Below are positions 1-11,449 of a stretch of 64,000 nucleotides of DNA, in pieces. The position numbers and the translations under genes were made by a program. The first letter of the stretch is position 1, and each line of letters begins with the position of its first letter. A model generated the notes under the pieces. That model was given only the letters and a program-made list of their open reading frames with translations. It was not told the origin of the DNA and made no database searches. Source of the stretch: Sequoia sempervirens (lineage: Eukaryota; Streptophyta; Pinopsida; Cupressales; Cupressaceae); the NCBI GenBank assembly GCA_007258455.2, contig VDFB02047230.1, forward strand, positions 156,097,413 to 156,161,412, given 5' to 3'.

Positions 1-179
1 GGTTGAGGATGGTATAAATAAGTGATGAACTGATGAAGGATGTGCGTGTGAAGTGTGTGTGTGATGCAAAGTGTAGAGTTGTGAAGTGTGAAAGTGTAAA
101 ATGAAGTGTGATCTTTAATGTGTTAGACTACTGGAAGCAATGAGCAGAAGGTGTCTACATTCTTCAGAGAGACTATGAA

Positions 180-560
180 TGTACTGGTGATGTTGTGGTG
201 GATATTTTCTATTTCTTTGAGATGGATTTCTCATTGTAACAATCTTCTTTCTTCTTTTTTGTAATTTGGTAGTGATCCCTTTGGTAGCGAGCCTATTATA
301 TTCAGTATCATAATTACTTTATATTGTTAGCTAATCCTCACCGTGACTTTTCCCTTAGTGGCTTTTCACATAAATTTGGTGTTTTGTTGTGTATGGTGTT
401 GTTGTGTTTCATTTTATGTTATTTTCTTCCACAATAAATCACTTTGACAAATTAAAGGCTAATAAGGTTAATGTGGATCTAAATGTTAGTGAGGGTTTTG
501 ATGTTTTCATGAACAACTTATTCACCCCCCTCTCATTTGTCTTGTGCATTCAAAAAAGCA
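180..560 (+). repeat. Ty1/copia LTR remnant (R/U5 side)
   Basis: The stretch from about 320 has the look of the downstream half of a copia-type LTR: a CTCACCGTGACTTTTCCC block followed by a TTTCACATAAATTTGGTG block, and then TTCACCCCCCTCTCA near 520. These are sequence styles I associate with U5 ends of plant copia elements. No TGGTATCAGAG-type primer-binding site follows and no copia coding sequence is adjacent, so it is a truncated or solo remnant. The upstream limit may lie before the window start. The 72-codon ORF at 389-607 is incidental. Confidence 0.4.
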
Positions 561-903
561 TGGAAAGTATTGAGTGGCTTATTTTTCACAAATTTCCATT
601 CACCTAATGTATGAATAAAAAACATAAATAAAATATGGAGGATGAAAAAATTAAGGAGGAATTAGTAAAATATGATGAAAAATGATTTAAAAGTGTGGTT
701 AGAAAAAAAGAATAAACCTTCATATTTTAGTGCTTACCCATCACATTATAGTAGAAGTAGATGAACATATTTCCTCTTCATATAAGGATGGTAGACATGA
801 TCACCATAATACAATCATAGTCAAAGATATGGGAGAAAAATTAAATAGGAAATGATGAAATTGATTTCATTTAAAATTAGAGTTGGAAAATGAAATCCAT
901 TTG
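561..903. other. no recognisable feature
   Basis: AT-rich sequence without a convincing ORF, repeat or RNA motif. Confidence 0.5.
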
Positions 904-1061
904 GCCACCATTTCCTTCACATTGGTTGTCTAAGTATGTGTGGGGGGATGGAGGAATAATTATAGTTGGAGAAGAATGAGGAAGTGAAGGAATTGGAGTC
1001 TGATGTGGTGGATTGGGAATTGGAAGAGGAGTGGGAATATTTCAATGGTGGGATATGTGGA

Positions 1062-1714
1062 GGAAAGTTATGAGGAGAAGATTTATGGGGGGGTTGGAAG
1101 TTATGAGGAGAGTGAACAAAAGGCTCTCTCTCAAAGGATGAAGATGAAGATTGAGATGAGGAAGGATATGAGTGAACAACTAGCATTGCATTATTGATAT
1201 TTCTTCAACTAGTGGTAAATGTTAGGGTTAGGGGTATCAGTTGGGACATTGAGAGTAGGAGGTGAAATTTTTTCATGTTTTGATAAGAATGTGGCTAGGG
1301 TTGTGAGGTTAATGGTAGGATAGTAGAGCGAATGAAAATAGTGGTAGGAGATAATCAAGCAACATAAGTGAAGGGTAAGGGATGAAAGGGTGGAAAATAG
1401 GGGAAAGAGGTATATCAATTGCTTAAAGGGACATGATTATAGTTAAAATGAGGAATGTAGAGAGACATAAATGGTATGAGTGTGGGTTAGAGAGAAGGAC
1501 TAGGCATAAAAATTTAGGTGAAGGAATATTGAGTGGTAGGAAAAAGAAAAGAGGTTGGCTAGAAAAGAGGGATAAAAGTAGTAGAATTAGACTATAAAAA
1601 GACATGAATGTGGATAATATATCCTCTACCTTGTAATATCTCTAGCTCCCCAAGATGGGTGATGATGATATTTTTCAAGGAGTATGTGAGTGATGAGATT
1701 TTAGATTAGGTGAC
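1062..1714. repeat. tandem unit A, left part (interrupted by LTR element)
   Basis: This segment matches 18165-18819 closely; for example the GGAGAAGATTTATGGGGG block and the CTCTAGCTCCCCAAGATGGG block occur in both. The unit continues after the inserted LTR element at 17654. Together with the second copy this shows an older tandem duplication of about 1.16 kb. A serine/proline-rich minus-strand ORF (917-1186) overlaps it, but its composition is low-complexity and I do not call it a gene. Confidence 0.8.
1710..1714. repeat. target-site duplication, left (GTGAC)
   Basis: GTGAC immediately precedes the left LTR and is repeated at 17654-17658 immediately after the right LTR. The uninterrupted paralogous copy at about 18810-18830 carries a single GTGAC in the same context, which confirms a 5-bp target duplication. 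Confidence 0.85.
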
Positions 1715-2777
1715 TATTGTCAATCAGATTACACCCGGACGCTTCAATGGTTAAATTCAGCAATCTGTTGAAACATTGGATCAAAATTAGGTTGTGGGTG
1801 ACCTATAATGAGATTGAACCTCCAGATTCTAGGCCGGCTTCCTATATGATTTCTCAAATTATTGACTGGTAACTTACTGGGAAAAAGGATAGAAGAACTA
1901 TTGCTAAATACGAGAAACTATAAATTGAAGGTAATGCACCTAATTGATAAAGATCTACAATTTTGATTCACAATAAACCTCAGAAAACTAATCACACAAG
2001 TCAATTTTGACAGTTTCACCACAAAAATTGATTCTAAGGCTTGAATGAATCACCTTTGAAGGAAAACAGGGTTTTCATAGCAAAGAAGAATATTATTCAT
2101 TTACACAAACTTAGACATGTGATTTAAACCATTCGAATGCATGTAAATATAAATGAGACAAAGACTTTAAAGGTTCTAATATTTAAACACAATAAAACTT
2201 CATCAAATCATTCATAAAGACAACTAAATGACAAGGTAGACTTTGATTTCACTGCAATTTGAAGGAATCTTTTGCAAAAAGCCACAAGTAAACCAATAAA
2301 TACTGTTGCAATATCTATTAAACTTTGAAAACTGGGTTACAAGACAGTTCACTTTGTAGAATGCAAAGGCTAAATAACAAGAACCAAAATGAAAAAGATA
2401 AACTTTTTCAATATATACAATGAGAATGCACTTCAAAGTGCATGAACATGAAACTGAAAGTCGATTTCAGTGAAAAAGTGATAACTCCAAGGTGAAATCT
2501 GAGCAGAAGCAAAAATCCCTAAAAATAAGGTTCAAACTAATGCAAAAATGAGTGAACTTAGTCTCGAAATCGCAATCATAAAGCATGCAATTGATCTGTA
2601 ACTCAAACTGAACTGGAAATCTCTGAACGTGAACCAAAACATGCAAAAATATTTCTTGCTTTAATCAACTCGCCCATGATAACATAAAATCCATACTTGC
2701 ATGATAAATCTTCAGTCAACAATCTGATATTAACCTATCGTCCAGTTAGCTTTACTTGTATCTGCATGGATCTTCTA

Positions 2778-2920
2778 ATTAGCTCAACTTCACATAACGT
2801 CCTTTATTTGTATTTTAAGATGATGAATTAATTAAATGATTTAGAATGCATCATTTAATTAATTCATTTACATTGAATAATACAAATAAGAAATAAAGAA
2901 TAACATTAAGTTGAGTTAAT
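2778..2920. repeat. foldback (hairpin) inside left LTR
   Basis: ATGAATTAATTAAATGAT at 2823-2840 is the exact reverse complement of 2850-2867 with a 9-nt loop. The flanks continue as an imperfect inverted repeat out to ATTAGCTCAACTT (2778) and AAGTTGAGTTAAT (2908-2920). The same structure sits at 14031-14173 in the other LTR, so it was part of the element before insertion. It resembles a captured MITE. Confidence 0.8.
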
Positions 2921-3547
2921 CAAATGTGATCTTCATCTTGCATCCTCATATACCCACTTAGCATATATTTGATAAAATTATGCATCCTCCATTCAATAAA
3001 TATAAGCTGACCACCATACACTATTGAAATAACACTATAATCGACCCTATCAGCAATATTGAAATAAACACTATGGCATATATTTTGCACTTTCAACTCT
3101 AAGTGTTTATGAGAAAACCGACCACACCATCATTAGGCTCATTGACATAAAAGTCATGGCCATGGGAAATAAAACATAAATGATTTTTCATTCAAAAAAT
3201 AGTCAAAATGTAAACCATCAAACTATGCCAAAAGAGAAAATAAGGAACCCTAAAATCATTATGTCATTCTCTTGACTTTGGAGAAGCTTCACGAAGAAGC
3301 TGTCGGCCACCATGGAGTAGGGTTTGAACTTGAACTTGATGATTTCTCTGTTGAATCTGATGATTTTTTGAAGATCATGAACATAAAATGTAAGATGAAG
3401 CTCATTTTGTTGCAAATCTAAGTATTCTCAAGCATTTGAATGTGTTTTTGAGGCCTTAAGGGCGGGGCTGTACATAATATTCTTTGACATATCTCTTTGT
3501 GTTAATCTCTGCATTTTGCTTGCTCTGGCCACCATGCAAGCTGGGTT

Positions 3548-3619
3548 TATATATAAAACAAGGCTCGAACTCAACTCAGCCACAGCCAATCTAGTCATCT
3601 ACAGGCATAAATGGTAAGT
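3548..3619 (+). promoter_or_regulatory. TATA-like box and following splice donor in left LTR
   Basis: TATATATAAAA at 3548-3558 lies about 55 bp before ATG|GTAAGT (donor at 3614). A pyrimidine-containing acceptor ends at AG 5926-5927, just before GTTCATGGAGCAAGG. Both ends are retained in the right LTR (TATA 14816-14826, donor 14882, acceptor 17226). This would give a + strand transcript with a 2.3 kb intron inside the LTR. It is inference; no transcript evidence exists here. Confidence 0.4.
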
Positions 3620-6356
3620 TTTCGCTTTTACTTGGAATGGTAAATACTTATGAATCTTCAGACTATGGCCATGCTTTTCTTGACCTGGAACTTTGAAACA
3701 ACTGTGTTATAATCGTGACCCTTATATTTCTCCTGAACATTTCTATTTCTGAGCATATATATGAATACCCCACTGCATTTGCATCCCATATTCTGGGTAT
3801 TATGTAAAATTTTGAACAAAAGGCTGAAGTTTCCTCTAGCTTCTATTTATGAAAACCCATTCATTTTATATGGACGCCATTAGTAGATATTTCCAAATTT
3901 TTTTCTTTAAAACTATGTACATAAACTCTTTGGCCATGCTTACTTTGTCTTCACCTAGGTATTCACAATTTATTGCAAACTCAAAGGGTTCATCTGAAAC
4001 TTACATTTCTTTTAAATATTCTGGAAAATTTGATGTGACCTTTGATGGAATCTGAACCTTTCATATAACCTTGAATTTTGGCTTCACAAAACTCTCTTCA
4101 GTTGCACATTTGAACAAATAATATTGGTGTAAAAAATTGAAAACATTGACAAACCTATGTGATATTGATTGAAACCTTTCTTTTCCTCTCTTGGATTAAA
4201 GCATTATCACCATTTTCATTTTCCACAACTGCTTCTTTTATTTATTTATATTATGGATTGCTGGTATGAGATTACCAATCTATTCATTGACTTTACTCCA
4301 TAATTTCTCCCATCTGGAAATGCTATTATTATTGTAGATACATCATTTATTCTTGAGAGCACACCTGTTGCTGCAACACTGTTATTGATGCTCTTCATCA
4401 CACTGTCTCATTGTATTGTTGTTTTTTCAAGAATTTAATTGTTGCTCCACTAATGACTGTCAATGTCATGTTTTTTCAGAAATATGCATCTGTTACTTAT
4501 TACTAAAAATTAATGACTGTCCTTTGATATTTTGACAATCAAAACATTTTACTTTTACTAGTTGTATTAGCATTTTGTTCATGACTGTCCTTGACATTGT
4601 CACTCCATTGTTCCTTGTATAATGCTCTTGACATCTTTTGAGTATCTTCTAAGGTATGGCAATGTGTTGTTCATTTAATGATAGTTGCTTCTCATTCTCC
4701 ATGACTGCACCGTTATAAATATGTACTTTGATGCTACTAGAGATTACCTCTGTTAATTCTTCTTGTTTGATGTCTCTCTTTTGATTTAATTCCATTACAT
4801 TAACTTGAATATACATCCTAAATCTCCATTTTGATTTGGTTACTATCTCTTTTTTATTATGATGCTGAGAATTCACTACTCCCCTACTTCTTTGATCTAG
4901 CACTTGTAATATGTATGCATGTTTGATAAATGATGATGCTTCATTGTGCATGCATAGTAAAATTCCACTGTACTTCATATATATCTTCCATTATTGCTTT
5001 GTACCTTACAAGCATGTCGATGAATGGTAACAGTTGTCACTATCATTTGCTATTAAATCCATGTCATGGATATTGTTAAATTTGAACTTTCTCTTAGCTC
5101 TATTAGTACCAGTTGAATGGTTATCCTTCTAGAATCATGACTTAATAAATTGCATGCAACAATATGATGAAGGCATTACCCTGTAGCATAATCCTTCTTC
5201 CTTACTGTGAGCATATGAAACTTTGAAAATCATGCATAAGGCTATCTTCAAATCTGCAATCTCTCTTTAATCAGCCATTATTGAGAGAGTTCACTGAATT
5301 CTTGTCTTCAAAACTGCCCTTTGCCGTTGAAACTAGTTGTCCTTCTAAATGACTGCTCTTTTATGATAATGCTCTGTTTATCAAAGTCTCTTTCAAACTA
5401 TGTATGAATCTTGAGTTCTTAGAAAATAATTTAAAATAATTGATACTTTGTACTCCCTTCAATATAAAAGAACTCAATACCTTACTGAGATGCAAAAGTG
5501 CGTGCAAGGTAGAGTTGAAACAAAGATAACAAATGAAATATGGCTGCTTTATGAATCTCTTATTGGTTACAACAACTTTTCTTAATGATTGTAATTGATA
5601 TCGATGACTCTCATGTGTAATTAGAGAGCGTCCTTCTGATATGTCGGGCTCTATCCTTGTGGGAGCCCATTTTACTCCACATATCTGATGAAAAATAATC
5701 ACGAACATGATGAACCTGTTCCTACACATTGAAACAAACATGTTGTCAAAATAAAAGAAGTTGAAAGCTTCCATTGAGTTATGTTTTTCTTGATTATCAG
5801 CCTTTCATCTGGTGAATGCTTGATTTAATGCAAATTACATTCCTATTGGTAGCATAGGCGTAAGGCAGAATGTAATTAATCATTGCTTAGAGTACACCTC
5901 TAACACCATTCCTTTATAACTTTGTAGGTTCATGGAGCAAGGAAATGAGGTTGCTGAAGCTTGGAGACGCGACGACTGAAGACACCAACGAAAGTGATTC
6001 ATCATTATAGGCAATGATGAATTGCTCCTCTTCTTTACGCTTATGTTATTTTCAGTAGTGTAGTTGTCCTTGAATTTTTTATTCATCATTTGATTGTCAT
6101 AATCAAATCCAGTTACTCTCGCGGCTTGTGCGAGATTCAACATTTTTACAAAATGAATAAAATGCATTACTATGCAAATTTTTCAATATTTGGTTTCAAA
6201 TACTTGCACAATAAAACTGTGATTCAGATGTAAATTGATCTCAATGATGATCAATGAATACTTAATCAGAAAAACTTCAAAATTTTTGTACTTATCAATG
6301 ATGAACTTGATTCAGCTCTACCTGTTTGAGCTCATAGTGAAAAATAGGTAACAAAT

Positions 6357-6369
6357 TGGCGACCTCTGC
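6357..6369 (+). other. primer-binding-site-like sequence after left LTR
   Basis: TGGCGACCTCTGC begins 3 nt after the LTR terminal CA. It resembles the TGGCGACTC... class of Tat-type primer sites complementary to the 3' end of tRNA-Arg. On that reading the left LTR would be the 5' LTR, which conflicts with the minus-strand gag-pol. No clear polypurine tract is found at either internal LTR edge. Confidence 0.4.
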
Positions 6370-6659
6370 AGAGTGTTTGCCTGCTAAACACAATAGACCA
6401 ATATATAACTTATCCATTGGGCATGGAGTCCATGTTATGTTCTGTTTTAACTCAAAAAACTGTAACTTGGCTTCAAAACATACAAACTGAAAGAAACTAC
6501 TGCAATTTTGTTGAAGAAAAAATCTAAAAAACTAGGTGCAACAACTGAACTTATTGAAAACATGACAAAACTAAAATGAAACGTGCCAGCGGGCACTTAT
6601 TGAAAGCATTACTAAAACTGAAAACTATTCTACTATGTATAGCTAAAAGCCTAATGTTT

Positions 6660-7800
6660 AATAACACTGTTTCAAATGAATCTCGTTGACAGGGATTGGC
6701 AATACTTCACCATTCAACTTTGAAAGCTGAAATGCATTGTGTTCTTTCTTTTCTGTAATAATGTATGGGCCATCCCACATGGCGTCAAACTTTGTATGTT
6801 TACCAGGCCTATTTTTGAGCTCATCCCACTTGAAAACTAAATCACCTTAATTGAAAATCCTTGCTATTGCTTTCTTATCAAATGTCCTCTTCATTTGAGA
6901 ATGATGAATCTGAAGCTTTATATAGGATTCCCTTCTGGTTTCTTCCAACTCTGTTAATTGAGCAAGCCTAACTTGCATTGGCTGCTCCTCAAGTAACTCA
7001 AACTCTTTTATGTAACTCAAAGTTGGTAATTCAATTGAGATAGGCATCTTGGCCTCTTTGCCATAAACCAAAACATAAGGTGAAAATCTTGCTGATCATT
7101 TTGGTGTAACTCTATCATCCCACAGGGCTAACTTGAGCTTGTCATACCATGACCTCTGATTATCTTCAATAATCTTTTGTATGATTTTAATCAGATTCTT
7201 ATTTGTTGATTCAACTTGTCCATTACCCTGGGGGTAATAATTGGACAAAGTGTTCAGATAAATATTATTCTTTACTGACCAATATGAAATTCTTAAACCA
7301 ACAAAAGCCAAAGCATTATCAGAAATAATTAAATCAGGTGTACCAAACCTGGAAACTATATCCTGATAAAAGTTTAAAACTAATGTTTCATTTGCATCTC
7401 TTAATGTGATTGCTTCAGTCCACTTCGTAATGTAGTCTGTGGCAGTTAAAATCCATCTGTGCCCAGCACTTGAGGGTGGATTGATTGGACCAATAAAATC
7501 GAGTTCCCACTTTCCAAATGGCTGCTCAACCTAAATTGGATTCAGGGGCAAGGCTGCTAACTTTTGTTTTCCTACAAAAAGTGAAAATTTGGCACATTTT
7601 CTAACATAAGTATGAGCATCCTTGAAAATATCTGGCCAATAATAGCCTGCCTTCATAATTTTCAGAGTTGTATTACATGGTGCAAAATGACCTCTAGCAG
7701 GTCCATCATGGAATTCTTCAAGAATTCTTTCAATCTAATCTGGATAAATAAACCTAAGAAAAACACCATTGAAATCCTTCTTATAAAGAACACCATCAAT
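6660..7800 (-). pseudogene. integrase region of the large Ty3 element
   Basis: Minus-strand frames give an integrase. Just before 7800, after LQAIPYA, comes an HHCC-like region whose frame includes GHFAP and YYWPDIFKDA. The catalytic core follows with ELDFIGPINPP, then ISYWSV and NYYPQGNGQVE with the terminal E near 7225-7240, and KLALWDDRVTP. The C-terminal part (6847-7071) begins MVYGKEAKMP, and a DGPYIITEKK-like tail ends about 6660. Stops and frameshifts occur between 7311 and 7600 and again at 7080. It would insert cDNA into host DNA; this copy cannot make an intact enzyme. It directly follows RNase H with no chromodomain. Confidence 0.8.
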
Positions 7801-9370
7801 TTATGCATAAGGAATTGCTTGTAACCTGTAATATCTTCGTTTAAACTTGTCTAAACCTTCTGGACAATCTCCAGTATGCAAGTAATGGATCATCTGATGA
7901 ATCCAATCAGCCGGAACAGTTGAAATAGCAGGTTCATCTTCATTATTCAAAATTGTAGCAACCTTTTCATTGTTGTTTTCTTCATTTTCTGCAAGTTGTT
8001 CGCACAGTCCTTTACCTCGAACAAGCTTGGTAACCTTTATGTTGATGTCATACTCCATGACTTTGGTTATCCAGCCTGCTCTCTTATCATTAATGTCTTT
8101 ATTCAGCAGAAACTCCTTGACTGTTGGGTGAGCTACCAACAGATTTATCTTATTATTAGACAGCATATATCTAAATTTTTTCAGACTTCTCACCACAACA
8201 AGCACATGCTTTTCAAGGAATGAATATCTTGTTTCGTAATCATGCAAGACTTGACTAAAGAAAGCTATGGGCTACTCCATACCTTCATTATTTTGCTGAC
8301 AGAGCATTGCGGAGATGGTATCGACTCCTCTAAATGCGTACAGTATGAAATCTTTATCAAAATCAGGATTTATAAGAGTAGGGGCTGCTGCAAGTGCCTC
8401 TTTAATCTACTCAAAACTGTTCTTTCCTTCTTTTGACCAGCTGAATTGAATGTTTTTCTTCAGCATGGCTGTCAATGGCTGTAATAATGCTACAACATTG
8501 GGAATAAACCTCCTCACAAAGTTTATTCTGCCTAGAAAGCTCTGCAAACCTTTTTTATGAGCGGGCAACGGTAAAGCCAAAATGGCTGCAATACATTCTA
8601 GGTCAATAGAAATGCCATCTTTTGAAACAATATAGCCCAGAAGCTTACCTTCATGAACAAAAAAATACTCTTCTTTGGATTCAAAGAGATTCCATATACT
8701 CTGCATCTCTCGAATATCTGTCTAAGATGATTGAAATGATCATCAACATTCCATGAGAAAACAGTGATATCATCCAAGTAAACAAGAACAAATTTATTTA
8801 TCAAACCTTGGAGAGCCATATCCATCGCTCTCTAAAAGGTGGCTCCTGTGTTTGATAGTCCAAACAACATCTTTCTGTAAGCCATTGTACCCCACTTGGT
8901 GGTAAAGGTTGTCTTATACTGATCTTCCTCCTTAACCAAGATTTGGTTGTAACCTGAATATCCATCTAGCAATGAAAACCTTTCTGATCCTAAAACAACA
9001 TGCAATATTTGTTCCATTGAAGGTAGTGGATAGTGATCCTTGAGTGAAGCTCTGTTTAGATCACGAAAATCAACTCACAGCCTTATCTCTCTGCTCTTCT
9101 TTCTGACAGGGACCAAATTTGAGACCCAAGAAGTGTGCTTGATTGGAAATATTATACTACCTTCGATCAGCTTGTATAATTTTTTTTCATCAGATGTTCT
9201 AACTTTGGATTCAAGGGTCTTTGCTTCTGTCTTACTAGTTTTGCATTGGGTTCGAGCTCAATTGTATGCTAAGCTAACTCGGGATTAAAACCCTTCAAAT
9301 CTCCATACTTCCAGGCAAATATGTCGTTGAATTCTTGACAAAGCAAGATAAAGGCTTGTTGTTTTGCCTT
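7801..9370 (-). pseudogene. reverse transcriptase and RNase H of the large Ty3 element
   Basis: From 9370 downward the frames read a VRQKQRPLNPKL linker, VDFRDLNRASLKDHYPLP, then SLLDGYSGYNQ (first catalytic aspartate), FGLSNTGATF, and VYLDDITVFS (YLDD, near 8770). The thumb follows (FLGRINFVRRFIPN), then the connection/RNase H with HDYETRYSFLEKH and YDINIKVTKLVRGKG. The frames are broken at about 9090 (stop in the fingers), 8825/8598 and 8407. Despite this the RT catalytic pair is intact. The family normally copies genomic RNA into cDNA in cytoplasmic particles. Confidence 0.88.
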
Positions 9371-9739
9371 TGTACAGACTTTACCAAGCTTAAGCAGCTT
9401 GTCCTTGAAAATTTCTATTGATTCATAATGTTCTTGCTTCACTGTAATGCCTAATTTATCTCTTCTAGCCTAGTCATCAGTATTGAAGATGGATTCAAGG
9501 GTCACCAAACCCTTTGGCAGCTTGTTAGTCTTAAGTTGCATGATCTGATCACCATATTGTTGATCAAATTTTCACTGATTTTTGGTAGAAAAATTTGCTT
9601 CTTCCATCAGAAAATGAACTATCTGTTCATCACTATCAAAAATCTGCTAACTTACATTATTATCAGATATTGAAGGTCTGACAAATACCTTCACATACTA
9701 TTGTACCTCCACATTATGAATTTCAGTCAGAATTTCAAA

Positions 9740-10160
9740 CTGTGACCCTAGAGCAGCAAGTTTATTAGCTTGCTTATTCTAAAGTCTTGGTACTAATTGC
9801 AAATTAAATGCGTCAAACTCCTCAATTAAGTCCCAAACATGATGTTTATACAATTTCAGCAAGTAATTCTTTGTTAAATTTAGATTTCTAACTTGATTTG
9901 CTATTAATTCTGAATCACCATACACCTGTAAGCACTTAATCTTTATTTTTCTGGCCCATTCTAAGCCATGTATTAATGCTTCATTCTCAACAACATTATT
10001 AGAATAGCTAAAAGCAAATCTAAAAGTTGAATAATACCTGTCTTCTTCAGGTGAAATCAAAACAACTCCTCCACCAGCACCAATTTTACTCCTGGAACTA
10101 TCAAAATATAGCTTCCAAAGTTGATCAATCTGTTGTACTTAATGTTTTTCCTCCTTGACC
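9740..10160 (-). pseudogene. additional (archaeal-like) RNase H, upstream of RT
   Basis: The frame reads WKLYFDSSRSK, GAGGGVVLISPEED, then NNVVENEALIHGLEWA and LQVYGDSELIANQV, ending near LQLVPRL. This is the pattern of the plant RNase H family (RVT_3): D in YFDSS, E in ENEALI, D in YGDSEL. It is separate from the gypsy RNase H at about 7990-8400. It sits between the protease and the FAWKYGDLKG-type linker that precedes RT. The ORF from 10060 lacks only the N-terminal strand, which continues in frame upstream. In Tat elements an extra RNase H is known, but usually placed after RT-RH. Confidence 0.75.
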
Positions 10161-10550
10161 AGATTTGGAATAGTTACATCAGGTTCTTGAATCATATAAA
10201 TGCCCAAACCTACTTCATTTATGAGATTGAACAGATCAACCTCGTGATTCTCGGCTACCCACTCATCTAGATTTATGTTAGGTATGCCTTCTATAGGTAC
10301 AGTGGGGTCGAGGGTCATGGATTGATCCTCCTAATCATGGAAAGCTAGGTTTGCATTTATGGGATTCAGAACATAAGGTTCAATATGGTCTTTAGCTAGT
10401 GATTCTGACTTAATCGTGACTCTAGTACCATATCTGGTCCTAAAAAAACATGTGTGACCAGTCTGATGATAGATAACCACCTAATTTTGTAGTCAAATCT
10501 CTAGATAAGCAAATGGAAAAATAAGGTGGGAGATCAATAATGTATATGTC

Positions 10551-10967
10551 CTATGAAATTTGAAAGTTGGGACAGGCATGCAATGTAAGAGGAAAATTTT
10601 TAATAACTCCTACAGACTTTACAACTGTACCATCCAACTGAACTACCCCTTTTGACAATGGTTCATACTCAAGTCCTAACTTGTCTACCAGCTGTTTAGG
10701 CATAATTGAGTTGATTGCTCCACTATCGATCATGCAGTTATACACTATGTTATCACCAATTATTAAGTTGGCATAAAAAGGTGGTGGTTTTACCTCTTTA
10801 GCTGGTTGCTCCTTCTTTTGATCTGAACTGTTTGCGAGAACTCTTGGATGCTCTTTATTTGTTTCGTCATAAATTGATATCTTAGCTAAAGCCTCTTGCA
10901 AACTTTCTTTTTGTGTAGGCAGGCGTAATGCATCTAACATGGTAATGCCAACAGTTGTCTTTTTCAT
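10551..10967 (-). pseudogene. aspartic protease region of the large Ty3 element
   Basis: A 138-codon open stretch contains GDNIVYNCMIDSGAINSIMP, with the catalytic D-S-G-A triad, followed by the flap-like VVQLDGTVVKSVG. The N-terminal part (LQEALAKISIYDETNKEHPR) looks like the gag-protease spacer. The protease would process the gag-pol polyprotein. Downstream, the frame to the extra RNase H is interrupted by stops. Confidence 0.75.
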
Positions 10968-11449
10968 ATGTTCAAAGATATTAAAAGAAGAAACATTAAC
11001 CTTTGGCTGTACCTTTTGAACAACAGCATCTGTTTGTGTTGCTTGAGGCTGGAACTAAACTTTAGGCTACTCCTTTGATGGTCTAGCTTGTTGTCTTGGT
11101 AAAATATGAACATTCTGAGCTGTTGAAGGCTGAACCTGCCCCTGTTGGGCTGTAAAATCTTGATTTTTTTGTTGAACAAGTTGTTTGTCTTTTTCTACCT
11201 GTTGTTTATCAAGAACAACTTGTTGTCTTAGATCAAATGCTCTTTTCTTGGCCTCGTATTGGTTGCAATAGAAATGGTTGAATTATTTTGACTTTGCACA
11301 TGATTAACTCCGCAAAATTCACTTCCTTGCCAGTTCATCATGGCAACGTCAAGGTCACTCTGCTGCGTTTGATCATCTTGCTGATTATTGTCCTCCTTAG
11401 TTGTCTATTCAGAAGCAACATAACTACTTTGCACCATAACAACTTGATT

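Larger units (their letters stand above)
1715..6353. repeat. long terminal repeat, left copy
   Basis: 4639 bp, starting TATTGTCAATC and ending TAGGTAACA on the + strand, paired with 12967-17653. It is the 3' LTR if the minus-strand coding region sets orientation. ORFs inside it are not conserved as proteins. It contains a 143-bp foldback (2778-2920), a TATA-like box (3548-3558) and matched splice signals (3614 and 5927) on the + strand. Confidence 0.9.

Noticed and set aside
917..1186. Serine/proline-rich minus-strand ORF
   Set aside because: Low-complexity composition, with only a partial, shifted counterpart in the second tandem unit.
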